The translations under genes were made by a program, and so were the position numbers. Below the pieces are notes generated by a model. That model saw only the letters and a program-made list of their open reading frames with translations. It was not told the origin of the DNA and made no database searches. Shown here one piece after another: positions 45,478 through 53,971 of a stretch of DNA of 64,000 nt. Source of the stretch: Streptomyces sp. NBC_01485 (GTDB lineage Bacteria; Actinomycetota; Actinomycetes; Streptomycetales; Streptomycetaceae). Position 1 is the stretch's first letter; each line of letters opens with the position of its first letter. The stretch covers positions 8,370,001 to 8,434,000 of the forward strand of contig NZ_CP109435.1 in NCBI RefSeq assembly GCF_036227125.1, read 5' to 3'.

Positions 45478-45515
45478 GCACACGGCGCCTGGCCGGCCGG
45501 GCAGGCGCCGTGTGC
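45478..45515 (+). terminator. Hairpin terminator after the CapA-like gene
   Basis: A perfect 14-bp stem GCACACGGCGCCTG/CAGGCGCCGTGTGC with a ten-base loop between capA-like and lysX. Confidence 0.75.
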
Positions 45516-45562
45516 GGGCCGCTCGACGGGCGGCGCGGCGCGGGTGTTCCTACAGTCGGAGC

Positions 45563-48500
45563 ATGAGTGCCACCGTGGAGAGAGCCGCGGCCGAGGACAC
45601 CCCGGGCCCGCCACGGCGGCCCGCGGGCCGCCACCTCGGCCGGGTGCCCGAAGCCTTCGCCGCCTTCCTCGGCGCCCTCGGCCTGCTCTGCGTCCTGCTC
45701 GCCCTCGTCCCGCCGCTGCGCCGCCTGCTGCGCCCGGTGGTCCGCTTCCTGGACCTCCTCACCGTCCCGGTCAGCGCCAACCTCGCCTACGCCGTCTTCC
45801 TCTTCCTCCTCGCCGCCGCCACCGCCGCCCGCAAGAAGGTCGCCTGGTGGCTGGTCGTCGTCTACCTGGGCCTGCTCGTCCTCACCGACATCCTCGGCGT
45901 CGCCCTCGGCCTGTACGCGGAGTCCGTCCCGTCCCTCGTGGTGTGCGCACTCGCCCTGGTCCTCCTGGTCGTCGCCCGACGGGAGTTCTACGCCGCCTCC
46001 CGCCGCGCGGCCCTGCGGCGGGCGCTCGCCGTCCTGTGCGTCGGGCTCGGCCTGGCGATCCTCGCGGGCTGGGGCCTGGTGGAACTGTTCCCGGGCACCC
46101 TGCCGCGAGGCCAGCGCTTCGGCTGGGCCGCCAACCACGTCCTGGGCGGCCTGGTCTCCACCCGCTCCTTCGACGGCCGCCCGCCCCACGCCCTGTTCTT
46201 CCTCCTCGGCCTGTTCGGCGCCCTCGCCCTCCTCAACGCCGCCGCCACCCTCTTCCGCTCCCAGCGCCTGGAAGCCGCCCTGCACGGCGACGAGGAGTCC
46301 CGCATCCGCGCCCTGCTGAAGGCCTACGGCGAGCAGGACTCCCTCGGCTACTTCGCCACCCGGCGCGACAAGGCCGTCGTCTTCTCGCCCAGCGCCAAAG
46401 CCGCCGTCACCTACCGAGTCGAGGCCGGCGTCTGTCTGGCCAGCGGCGACCCCGTCGGCGACCGCGAGGCCTGGCCGCACGCCATCGCCGCCTGGCTGGA
46501 CGCGGCCCGCCGGCACGCCTGGGCGCCCGCGGTCATGGGCGCCTCGGAGGACGGCGCGAAGGCCTTCGCCCGCGCCGGCCTCGGCGCCCTGCAACTCGGC
46601 GACGAGGCCATCCTGCACGTCGCCTCCTTCGACCTCGCCGGGCGCGGGATGCGGGTCACCCGGCAGGCCGTGAACCGGGTCCGCCGCACCGGCGCCACCT
46701 GCCGGGTCCGCCGCCACTCCACCCTCACCGACCAGGAGATGGAGGAGGTGGTCGACCGCGCCGACGCCTGGCGCGACACCGAGACCGAACGCGGCTTCTC
46801 CATGGCCCTGGACCGCCTCGGCGACCCCGCCGACGGCGACTGCCTCCTCGTCGAGGCCCTGGACGAGGACGGCCGCCTGCTCGCCCTGCTCTCCTTCGTC
46901 CCCTGGGGCACGGACGGCATCTCCCTGGACCTGATGCGCCGCGACCGCTCCGCCCCCAACGGCGTCATGGAGTTCATGGTCGCCGACGTGTGCGCCGCCG
47001 CCCCCAAACTCGGCGTCCACCGGATCTCCCTGAACTTCGCCGTCTTCCGCTCGGCCTTCGAGGAGGGCGCCCGCATCGGCGCCGGACCGGTCCTGCGGCT
47101 CTGGCGCCGCCTGCTGCTGTTCTTCTCCCGGTGGTGGCAACTGGAGGCCCTCTACCGCTCCAACGCCAAGTACCGCCCCGCGTGGTACCCCCGCTTCCTC
47201 TGCTACGGCGACGCCGGCTCCCTCGCCCGGGTCGGCCTCGCCTCCGGCATCGCCGAGGGCTTCGTCTCCGTACCCTCCCTGCGCAAGCTGTGGGGCAAGC
47301 GGCTGCCGAAGGGCGCGCTGCGCCCCGCCACCACCGAAGGCCTGCCGTCCCTGGCGGCGCTCGGCCTCGACGGAGGGGGCGAGGCCGCAGGCGCCGGCCC
47401 GGACGCGGGCCGGCCCGAACAGGTGCGCGTCCGGCACCACACACTCGACCGGCTGCGCGCCGCGGGCACCGACCCCTACCCGGTCGGCGTCCCGACCCGC
47501 ACCCACACCCTCGCGGCCCTCGCCGGGATCCCCGCGGGCGAGACGGTCACCGTCGCCGGCCGGATCATGCGCGTCCGCGACTTCGGCGGCATCGTCTTCG
47601 TGACGCTGCGCGACTGGTCCGGCGACCACCAACTCGCCCTGACCCGCGAGGCCCTCACGCGCCAGGCCCTCGGCTCCTTCCGGGCCGGCACCGACCTCGG
47701 CGACCACCTCTGCGCGACGGGCCGGGCGGGCGTCAGCGACCGGGGCGAACCGACCGTCTTCGTGACGTCCTGGCAGCTCACCGCCAAGTGCCTGCGCCCC
47801 CTGCCCGACAAACGCCGCGGCCTCACCGACCCGGAGTCCAAGGTCCGGCTGCGCTACCTCGACCTGGTCGCGAGCCCCGCCGCACGCGACGTCGTCCGGG
47901 CCCGCTCCACCGCCGTACAGGCCCTGCGCCAGGGCCTGTTGGAGCGCGGCTACCTCGAGGTCGAGACGCCGATGCTCCAGCAGATCCACGGCGGCGCCAA
48001 CGCCCGCCCCTTCACCACCCACATCAACGCCTACGACCTCGACCTCTACCTGCGCATCGCCCCCGAGCTGTACCTGAAGCGGCTGTGCGTCGGCGGCCTG
48101 GAGAAGGTCTTCGAGATGGGCCGCACCTTCCGCAACGAGGGCGTCTCCCACAAGCACAACCCCGAGTTCACGATGCTGGAGGCCTACCAGGCGTACGCCG
48201 ACTACGACGTGATGCTCGACCTGGTCCGCGAGCTGATCCAGGGCGCGGCCACGGCCGCCTTCGGCTCGCCCCTCGCCCGCAAGGACGGGCGGGAGTACGA
48301 CATCTCGGGGCAGTGGCCGGTCCGGACGGTCCACGGCGCGATCTCGGAGGCCCTCGGCGAGGAGATCGACGCCGACACCCACCTGACGGTCCTGCACCGG
48401 CACTGCGACCGCGCCAAAGTCCCGTACACACCGGACGACGGCCGCGGCGACGTCATCCTGGAGATGTACGAACGCCTCGTCGAGGAGAAGACCCGACTCC

Positions 48501-48853
48501 CCACCTTCTACAAGGACTTCCCCACGGACGTCTCACCGCTGACCCGACAGCACCGCACGGACCCCCGGCTGGCCGAACGCTGGGACCTGGTCGCCTTCGG
48601 CACCGAACTGGGCACCGCCTACTCGGAGTTGACCGACCCGGTCGAACAACGCCGCCGCCTCACCGAGCAGTCCCTGCTGGCCGCCGGCGGAGACCCCGAG
48701 GCGATGGAACTCGACGAGGACTTCCTCGACGCCCTCGAATACGCCATGCCCCCGACCGGCGGCCTCGGCATCGGCGTCGACCGCCTCGTCATGTTCCTCA
48801 CCGGCCTCACCATCCGCGAGACCCTCCCGTTCCCCCTGGTACGCCACCGCTGA
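45563..48853 (+). CDS. lysX: Bifunctional lysyl-tRNA synthetase/lysylphosphatidylglycerol synthetase (LysX)
   Basis: A 1096-residue fusion that charges tRNA with lysine and transfers it to phosphatidylglycerol, reducing negative surface charge. Residues 1-260 hold six to eight helices; about 265-590 is the MprF/DUF2156 transferase (GEQDSLGYFATRRDKAVVF, GISLDLMRRD, LNFAVFRSAFEEG); 620-730 is the OB-fold anticodon domain (DFGGIVFVTLRDWSGDHQL); 760-1096 is a class II LysRS core (ETPMLQQIHGGANARPF, FEMGRTFRNEG, PPTGGLGIGVDRLVMF). Monocistronic. It confers cationic peptide resistance in mycobacteria; the same role is expected but not shown here. Confidence 0.96.
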   Translation: MSATVERAAAEDTPGPPRRPAGRHLGRVPEAFAAFLGALGLLCVLLALVPPLRRLLRPVVRFLDLLTVPVSANLAYAVFLFLLAAATAARKKVAWWLVVVYLGLLVLTDILGVALGLYAESVPSLVVCALALVLLVVARREFYAASRRAALRRALAVLCVGLGLAILAGWGLVELFPGTLPRGQRFGWAANHVLGGLVSTRSFDGRPPHALFFLLGLFGALALLNAAATLFRSQRLEAALHGDEESRIRALLKAYGEQDSLGYFATRRDKAVVFSPSAKAAVTYRVEAGVCLASGDPVGDREAWPHAIAAWLDAARRHAWAPAVMGASEDGAKAFARAGLGALQLGDEAILHVASFDLAGRGMRVTRQAVNRVRRTGATCRVRRHSTLTDQEMEEVVDRADAWRDTETERGFSMALDRLGDPADGDCLLVEALDEDGRLLALLSFVPWGTDGISLDLMRRDRSAPNGVMEFMVADVCAAAPKLGVHRISLNFAVFRSAFEEGARIGAGPVLRLWRRLLLFFSRWWQLEALYRSNAKYRPAWYPRFLCYGDAGSLARVGLASGIAEGFVSVPSLRKLWGKRLPKGALRPATTEGLPSLAALGLDGGGEAAGAGPDAGRPEQVRVRHHTLDRLRAAGTDPYPVGVPTRTHTLAALAGIPAGETVTVAGRIMRVRDFGGIVFVTLRDWSGDHQLALTREALTRQALGSFRAGTDLGDHLCATGRAGVSDRGEPTVFVTSWQLTAKCLRPLPDKRRGLTDPESKVRLRYLDLVASPAARDVVRARSTAVQALRQGLLERGYLEVETPMLQQIHGGANARPFTTHINAYDLDLYLRIAPELYLKRLCVGGLEKVFEMGRTFRNEGVSHKHNPEFTMLEAYQAYADYDVMLDLVRELIQGAATAAFGSPLARKDGREYDISGQWPVRTVHGAISEALGEEIDADTHLTVLHRHCDRAKVPYTPDDGRGDVILEMYERLVEEKTRLPTFYKDFPTDVSPLTRQHRTDPRLAERWDLVAFGTELGTAYSELTDPVEQRRRLTEQSLLAAGGDPEAMELDEDFLDALEYAMPPTGGLGIGVDRLVMFLTGLTIRETLPFPLVRHR

Positions 48854-48964
48854 CGAGCCTCGGTCGACCGTCCGGGGCCGCCGTTGCGCCGGGCGGGTGG
48901 AATCGTGCCGCCGATGCGGTGTCGGTGTGGTGCGTCGGGGGCCGGCCGGGCGACTGATGACTGC

Positions 48965-49804
48965 ATGAAGAAGGATCAGTTGTTCACCCGGCGCCGGGCG
49001 TTGCTCGCCGCCGGCGCCGCCGCCGTCGGAGCCGTCGGCACGGCCGGAGTGTTCGGGTGGGGCGGCGACGGCAAGCCGGTCAAGGCCGCCCCCGCCGCCG
49101 GCGCCCCGCCGCGCAGCCTCCCGCTGAAGCCCTCCGCCTACCGCCTCCAGCCGCTGACCGGATACGCCCCCCCACGCGCCGCGCCCGCCCTCACCCCGGT
49201 GCGCAGCGAACCGCTGCTGAAGATGACCGGCCCCGGCAGCACCATGGTGCTGACCTTCGACGACGGCCCCGACCCCCGCTACACCCCCGGCATCCTCGAC
49301 ACCCTGGCCGAGTACGACGTGCGCGCGATGTTCTTCGTGTGCGGGGAGATGGCCGTCGACAACCAGGACCTGCTGGAACGCATGGCCGACGAGGGCCACA
49401 TCGTCGGCAACCACACCTGGTCCCACCCCCTGCTCACGAAGCTCACCCGCCGTCAGATCCACTCCGAGATGGCCCGCACCAGCGACGTCATCGAGGAGGG
49501 CTACGGCGAGCGGCCCCGCTGGTTCCGCGCCCCCTACGGCGCCTGGAACCGCGCCGCCTTCCAGCTCGGCGCCGAACTCGGCATGGAACCCCTCGCCTGG
49601 ACGATCGATACCCTCGACTGGACCACCCCCGGCACCGGCTCCATCGTCCAGCGGGTAGAGCACGGCGCCGCCCCCGGCGTCGTGGTGCTCTCGCACGACG
49701 CCGGGGGCGACCGCTCCCAGAGCGTGCGGGCCCTGCGCGCCTATCTGCCGGAGCTGCTGAACTCCGGCTATCGCATCACCGTCCCGCACCGGCAGTACAC
49801 CTGA
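48965..49804 (+). CDS. Secreted polysaccharide deacetylase (NodB domain)
   Basis: A 279-residue protein with a Tat-like signal peptide (FTRRRALLAAGAAAVGA). The NodB domain spans about 95-275: VLTFDDGPDP, GNHTWSHPLL metal histidines, RAPYGAWN, TIDTLDWTTPG and VVVLSHDAGGDR. It would remove acetyl groups from peptidoglycan, chitin oligomers or another N-acetylated glycan outside the membrane. There is no obvious ribosome binding site at the chosen ATG. It ends at a strong hairpin shared with the convergent sortase. Confidence 0.92.
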   Translation: MKKDQLFTRRRALLAAGAAAVGAVGTAGVFGWGGDGKPVKAAPAAGAPPRSLPLKPSAYRLQPLTGYAPPRAAPALTPVRSEPLLKMTGPGSTMVLTFDDGPDPRYTPGILDTLAEYDVRAMFFVCGEMAVDNQDLLERMADEGHIVGNHTWSHPLLTKLTRRQIHSEMARTSDVIEEGYGERPRWFRAPYGAWNRAAFQLGAELGMEPLAWTIDTLDWTTPGTGSIVQRVEHGAAPGVVVLSHDAGGDRSQSVRALRAYLPELLNSGYRITVPHRQYT

Positions 49805-49837
49805 CGCAGGCCCCGCCCCGCCCCTCTCCCCCCGCCC

Positions 49838-49884
49838 CGCCCGCCTGGTCGAGAACCGCTCAGCGGACCTCGACCAGGCGGGCG
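49838..49884. terminator. Bidirectional terminator hairpin overlapping the sortase 3' end
   Basis: A 16-bp perfect stem (CGCCCGCCTGGTCGAG and complement) with an inner CCGCT/AGCGG pairing in the loop. The second arm encodes the last sortase codons. Confidence 0.75.
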
Positions 49885-50531
49885 AAGGCGACGACGTTCC
49901 CGTCGTATCCGTTCGCCTTGGAGAAACCGCCGCCGCAGGTGATGACCCGCAGTTCGGGAGAGCCCTTGGAGGCGTAGACGCGGTCGCCGGGGAAGTTGTT
50001 CTTCGCGAAGACCTCGATGCCGTAGATCTCGAAGACCGCGGTCTTTCCGTCCTGCCGCGCCACTTCGACGCGGTTTCCCTTCTTCAGCGCCCCGAGACCG
50101 TAGAAGACGGCGGGGCCCAGTTTGTTGTCGACATGGCCGACGACGACCGCCGTGCCCTTCTCGCCGGGCGAGACCCCGCCCGTGAACCAGCCGGCCAGGT
50201 TCGGGTCCTCCGGCGGCGGCGCGCCGACCCAGCCGTCCGTGTCCAGACCGACCGCCATGACCGGCGCGTCCACCCGGATCGCGGGGATCCGCACCCGGTT
50301 CGGCGCGGCGTACGGCAGCGCGGCCGCGGCCACGCCGAAGGTGCCGCCGGCGGTGCGGCTGTCCGCGGCCGCCGCCGAGGCCGGCTGCGGCGGGCCGATG
50401 TCGAATTCTCCCGACCCGTTCCGGATGAGCGCGAGACCGGCCAGCAGAACAAGCGCTATCACCCCCCAAGGGGCGCGCTTCTTCTGCCGCTCCTCGTCTT
50501 CCGCCGCCTCGGACAGCTCGTACGCAGACAT
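49860..50531 (-). CDS. Class F sortase
   Basis: A 223-residue membrane-anchored transpeptidase. One N-terminal helix (WGVIALVLLAGLALI, 22-36) follows a charged cytoplasmic start. The sortase barrel covers 75-223 with His133 (VVGHVDNK), Cys199 (RVITCGG) and Arg218 (VAFARLVEV). Class F enzymes are the actinobacterial group with poorly known substrates. AAAGGGGATGG precedes the ATG. Divergent from a gene for a small surface protein with a C-terminal helix and Arg-rich tail, which may be a substrate or partner. Confidence 0.93.
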   Translation of the reverse strand: MSAYELSEAAEDEERQKKRAPWGVIALVLLAGLALIRNGSGEFDIGPPQPASAAAADSRTAGGTFGVAAAALPYAAPNRVRIPAIRVDAPVMAVGLDTDGWVGAPPPEDPNLAGWFTGGVSPGEKGTAVVVGHVDNKLGPAVFYGLGALKKGNRVEVARQDGKTAVFEIYGIEVFAKNNFPGDRVYASKGSPELRVITCGGGFSKANGYDGNVVAFARLVEVR

Positions 50532-50865
50532 TCGCCATCCCCTTTCGACGCGGCCGTCGCCACGTCCTTCTCGCGCATATGAGAACGCTAAGTCCCGCGC
50601 GGGAAACCGGCGACGGGGCAGCGGCGAACGGGTGGCACCGGTGTCCCTCGGTGCGCCATCCGAGTTGCCGACGGCAGGAATTTTCTGACGGTCCGTGACC
50701 TGCGGCGATATCCGATTGTGTGCATTTCGCTCGGCGTGTCCTCTCACCAGGACGGACCATTCCCGAAATGCGGGCGCGCGCACGGCATCTGAGGGTCAGT
50801 CCGGGAGGTGCTTTCTCGCCGACATGCCGGGGCCGGGCCCCGGGGCGCCTTCCGCGGAGGATCAC

Positions 50866-51375
50866 ATGCGAACCACTCGTGTCCTGGCGGCCTCGGCGGT
50901 CTCAGCCGTCGCCGTCGCCGCCCTCGGCCTCGCCGCACCCACGGCGCTCGCCCGCGACGGCATGGGCGCCAACCCGAGCAACATCGTCGTCCTGCCCAGC
51001 GTCATCGCCCGCGGCGGCCAGATCAGCGTCACCGTCGACGGCTGCCCCGGGGGCGGCACCATGACCTCGCCCGCCTTCGGGACGGCCCCCCTGACCGCGC
51101 TCCTCGGCAGCAGCAGCCAGACCGCCAAGGGCACGGCCACCATCAACGACAACGCCCAGCCCGGCACCTACGACATCACCGTCACCTGCTCCGGACGGCC
51201 CCTGACCCGCCCCGCCGCCTTCACCGTCATCGGCGGGGTCCGCGGCGGTCTCGGCGGCAGCACCACCACCGGCGCCACCCCGACCGACATGGCCATCGGC
51301 GGCGGGCTCGTCGCCGCGGCCCTGGTCGGCGGTGGTCTGTTCTGGATGCGGCGCCGCGCCGAGCGCCACATCTGA
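50866..51375 (+). CDS. Small exported surface protein with C-terminal membrane anchor
   Basis: A 169-residue protein. A signal peptide ends at TALA (about residue 29). An Ig-like beta domain follows, with two cysteines likely disulfide-bonded (VDGCPGG and VTCSGRP). A Gly/Thr-rich spacer, a helix (AIGGGLVAAALVGGGLFWM) and the tail RRRAERHI end it. The layout is that of a sortase substrate, but no LPxTG or LAxTG motif is visible before the helix. GGAGGATCAC precedes the ATG. It resembles the protein encoded convergently downstream. Confidence 0.75.
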   Translation: MRTTRVLAASAVSAVAVAALGLAAPTALARDGMGANPSNIVVLPSVIARGGQISVTVDGCPGGGTMTSPAFGTAPLTALLGSSSQTAKGTATINDNAQPGTYDITVTCSGRPLTRPAAFTVIGGVRGGLGGSTTTGATPTDMAIGGGLVAAALVGGGLFWMRRRAERHI

Positions 51376-51408
51376 GCCGCACCCCGTCCCCTCGAACGAC
51401 CGCACACA

Positions 51409-51459
51409 GCGCAGGCCTTCGCCCCGGATCCCAGCAGGGACAGGGGCGAAGGCCTGCGC
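51409..51459. terminator. Bidirectional terminator hairpin
   Basis: A perfect 17-bp stem (GCGCAGGCCTTCGCCCC and complement) with a 17-base loop, between the two convergent surface-protein genes. Confidence 0.8.
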
Positions 51460-51478
51460 GCGGCGGGACCGTCGGCCG

Positions 51479-52021
51479 TCAGCCGGCGTCCTCACCGGCG
51501 CGGCGCCGGGAGAACCAGTACGCGGCACCGACCGATCCGGCGATGAGCGCGGCGCCCATCCCGATCTCCTTCAGGTCGAACCCGGCGACGCTGCCGCCCT
51601 CACCGGCGTGCACACCCTGCGGCACCGGATAGGGCTCGGGCGTGGGACGGGCCGGACGGCCGCCGGCGATCGTCAGCTCCTTGACGGCGCTGATGCCGCC
51701 GCAGCCGAACGTCACCCGGTACGACGCGCCCGCCTTGGCCTCCCAGTGGATCAGAGCCACCGCCGACGAGGACCCCTTCGGGATGACGACCGTGCCGAAC
51801 ACCTCCGACGAGACCGTCACGGAACTGCGGCAGCCACTGGCGCTCCGGTCCACCTGAAGGGTGACCTGCCCGCCCGCCACGATGGTCGAGGGCAGCGCGG
51901 TGTAGCCGTTGGACATGACGTAGTGGTTGTCGTCGCCGTCACTGGCGACGGCGGCGGGTGCGGAGAAGGTCAGGGCGGTGACGCCCAGCAGAGCGGCCGA
52001 AGCGACGCGTATCGCGCGCAT
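51479..52021 (-). CDS. Small exported surface protein, second copy of the type
   Basis: A 180-residue protein laid out like its convergent neighbour: signal peptide ending AVAS, beta-rich domain with cysteines (SGCRSS, TFGCGG), PVPQG spacer, helix MGAALIAGSVGAAYWF and tail SRRRAGEDAG. The phrases PSTIVAGGQVTLQVD here and PSVIARGGQISVTVD in the neighbour show common descent. No LPxTG-type signal is seen. GGAGGATCCACC precedes the ATG, almost the same ribosome binding site as the neighbour. Function unknown; surface adhesin or structural protein is a guess. Confidence 0.75.
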   Translation of the reverse strand: MRAIRVASAALLGVTALTFSAPAAVASDGDDNHYVMSNGYTALPSTIVAGGQVTLQVDRSASGCRSSVTVSSEVFGTVVIPKGSSSAVALIHWEAKAGASYRVTFGCGGISAVKELTIAGGRPARPTPEPYPVPQGVHAGEGGSVAGFDLKEIGMGAALIAGSVGAAYWFSRRRAGEDAG

Positions 52022-52296
52022 GGTGGATCCTCCGGTCCCCGAGGAGCAGCCTGCGGACCTCTTCCGCTTGCGCCATAAATGCACCTCGATGACCGAAACG
52101 CTAGGAACATGTGTGCGCCTCCGCGATCGGGGTCGCGCGAATGGGGCAAGCGTGTGGGCCGCACGGGGGACGCCGTTCGTGCGACCGGGGGACGGCGGCG
52201 GCGTGGCGGCCGTCCCCCGGCGCGGGAACGTGAGGTGAGCGGGCGTCGACCCTTGAGGAGCCCCAGTCCCTGAAGAGTCCCCGCCCCTGAAGAGCC

Positions 52297-53061
52297 TCAG
52301 CCCTTGATGTGCGGGAAGAGGTGGAGGAACGGTTCCGCCGATGCGGTGATGCCCCGGCTGTAGGGCGCGTCGAAGTCCCAGATCAGGAAGAGCAGGAAGG
52401 CGATGAGCGCGGAGAACAGTCCGGCCAGGACCAGTTCCCGGGGCGTACGCCGGATCTGCAGCGCGAAGACCATGCCGATGGTGATCGCGGCCCCGGCCAG
52501 CAGCCCGAACCACACCACGCCGGGCATGGTCGCCCCGGTCGACTCCGCGCGGGCGTTGCGTGCCTGGTCCGCGGCGGCCATCTGGTCGAGCAGCGGCTGG
52601 TAGGCCTGCGCCTGGAAGTCGGTCGCCGGCTGGTAGTCCGTGACGTCGACCCGGACCCGCTGGAGGAGTTCGTCGCCGCGCTCGGTCACCTCGCCGTCGT
52701 CGGCCATCTTCTTCCACTCGACGGTGACGACGTGTCCGACATAGGCGTTGACATCCTCCCGAATGCGGTCACGGACGTCGGCCGGGTAGACCCGCACCCG
52801 CTCCGAGATCTCGTGCAGCGCCTGGGCCTCCGCCTGGACGTGGTCCTGGGCGACGCTGCGCGCCTCCCAGACGCCCGCGATGGCCAGGCCCAGGACGATG
52901 GCGTACACCACGCCGATCCACATCGTCATGTACTCGATGACGTCCGGGGTCTCGGAGGGGTCCTCGTCCTCGGGCGCCCTGCGGTGCCGTACGAGGGTGA
53001 CGATGACCACCACCGCGCAGGCGGCGAGCATCGCGAGGGTGAGAACAAGCCATTCCGGCAA
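52297..53061 (-). CDS. DUF4239 (bestrophin-like) membrane protein
   Basis: A 254-residue protein with hydrophobic helices at about 4-22, 45-65, 183-203 and 212-230 and a large charged loop between (about 70-175). The pattern YMTMWIGVVYAIVLGLAIAGVWEAR followed by an acidic helical stretch and paired C-terminal helices matches DUF4239, a family of unknown function with bestrophin-like topology. A channel role is possible. It may be co-transcribed with the proline-rich gene, whose stop lies 21 bp upstream of its ATG. Confidence 0.8.
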   Translation of the reverse strand: MPEWLVLTLAMLAACAVVVIVTLVRHRRAPEDEDPSETPDVIEYMTMWIGVVYAIVLGLAIAGVWEARSVAQDHVQAEAQALHEISERVRVYPADVRDRIREDVNAYVGHVVTVEWKKMADDGEVTERGDELLQRVRVDVTDYQPATDFQAQAYQPLLDQMAAADQARNARAESTGATMPGVVWFGLLAGAAITIGMVFALQIRRTPRELVLAGLFSALIAFLLFLIWDFDAPYSRGITASAEPFLHLFPHIKG

Positions 53062-53082
53062 GAGATGCCTCCAGCATCGGCG

Positions 53083-53721
53083 TTAACGCGGTCGCAGCGC
53101 GGCGACGGCGATCACCGCGGGCACGGTGATGAGCAGGACGTAGGTGACCGGCGACTGGCCGCCGCGGGCGGGCCGCTGGTGCGCCGAGGGGTGGTACGCC
53201 GGGTAGTGCACCGGGGTCACGGAGGGGCGCGGCGTGGGCGTGGGCGTCGGCTGGGGGGTGGGAGTCGGCGTGGGCTTCGGCGGCGGTGGGGGAGCCGGCC
53301 GGGGGAGTGGTGCCGCGGGCCGGGGCGGTGCGGGCGCCGGGGGCGGCGGCTTCGGGCGCGGCTTCGGCGCCGGAGGTTTCGGCTCCGGCGTCGGCGTCGG
53401 CTCGGGGGTGGGTGCCGGCGGTGGGGTCGGGGGCGGTGTGGGGGTCGGCGTCGGCTTGGGGGGCTTCGGTTTCGCCGGCGTGGGAGTCGGGGTGGGCGTC
53501 GGCGTCGGTTTGGGGCACACCGGGGGAGTCGGCCACGGGTGACTCCCCGCGACCGCCACCGCCTCGATGCCGTCCGGGCCCGTCGAGGTGTACGCGCACG
53601 CGTCGGCCGCGGCCACCCCGGCCGGTGCGGCCGCGAGGATCCAGGCCACGGTCATCAGGGCCAACGCCCTGGTGACGAGGGCGGATCGGGTCAGTTCGGG
53701 TCCATGCACGACGGAGATCAT
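53083..53721 (-). CDS. Exported proline/threonine-rich surface protein
   Basis: A 212-residue protein. A signal peptide is at about 15-40 (LALMTVAWILAAAPAGVAAA). A short domain with two cysteines (DACAYTSTGPDG, PPVCPKP) is followed by about 100 residues of PT, PTP, PKP and PAP repeats and a C-terminal helix (VTYVLLITVPAVIAVAAL) ending in RPR. It is probably wall-spanning and membrane-anchored, with the Pro/Thr stalk crossing the peptidoglycan. The repeats make the DNA low in complexity. No enzyme motif is visible. Confidence 0.7.
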   Translation of the reverse strand: MISVVHGPELTRSALVTRALALMTVAWILAAAPAGVAAADACAYTSTGPDGIEAVAVAGSHPWPTPPVCPKPTPTPTPTPTPAKPKPPKPTPTPTPPPTPPPAPTPEPTPTPEPKPPAPKPRPKPPPPAPAPPRPAAPLPRPAPPPPPKPTPTPTPQPTPTPTPRPSVTPVHYPAYHPSAHQRPARGGQSPVTYVLLITVPAVIAVAALRPR

Positions 53722-53971
53722 GCGGCCTCGCGCACCGGCGCACGCCCACGCCGGGCGAGGATTGCCCCGAACGGGGGAAGTTCACGTTCAGAGGTTTGAC
53801 CTGGGCGCGGAGCCGGTCGGATGCCTGGTCGATTCGGAGGCCGATCACAGGTCGCGGAAAGTTTTTTGTGCCGGGTTTGAACGCAACGACCACCCCTCTG
53901 CGTATTCAGGACCGTGCGGCGGCGCAGCAGGGCGCTGCAACACCCTTGTGACGATCGGGGAGTTGTTGACG

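Noticed and set aside
45374..48403. 1009-codon open frame on the minus strand
   Set aside because: Antisense to lysX; repetitive Gly/Glu/Ala product typical of GC-driven shadow frames.
53234..53542. Glycine-rich frame on the plus strand
   Set aside because: It is the complement of the Pro/Thr repeat region of the surface protein; no ribosome binding site.
52297..53721. LPxTG-type sorting signal in the surface proteins near the sortase
   Set aside because: No LPxTG or LAxTG was found before the C-terminal helices of the three exported proteins.
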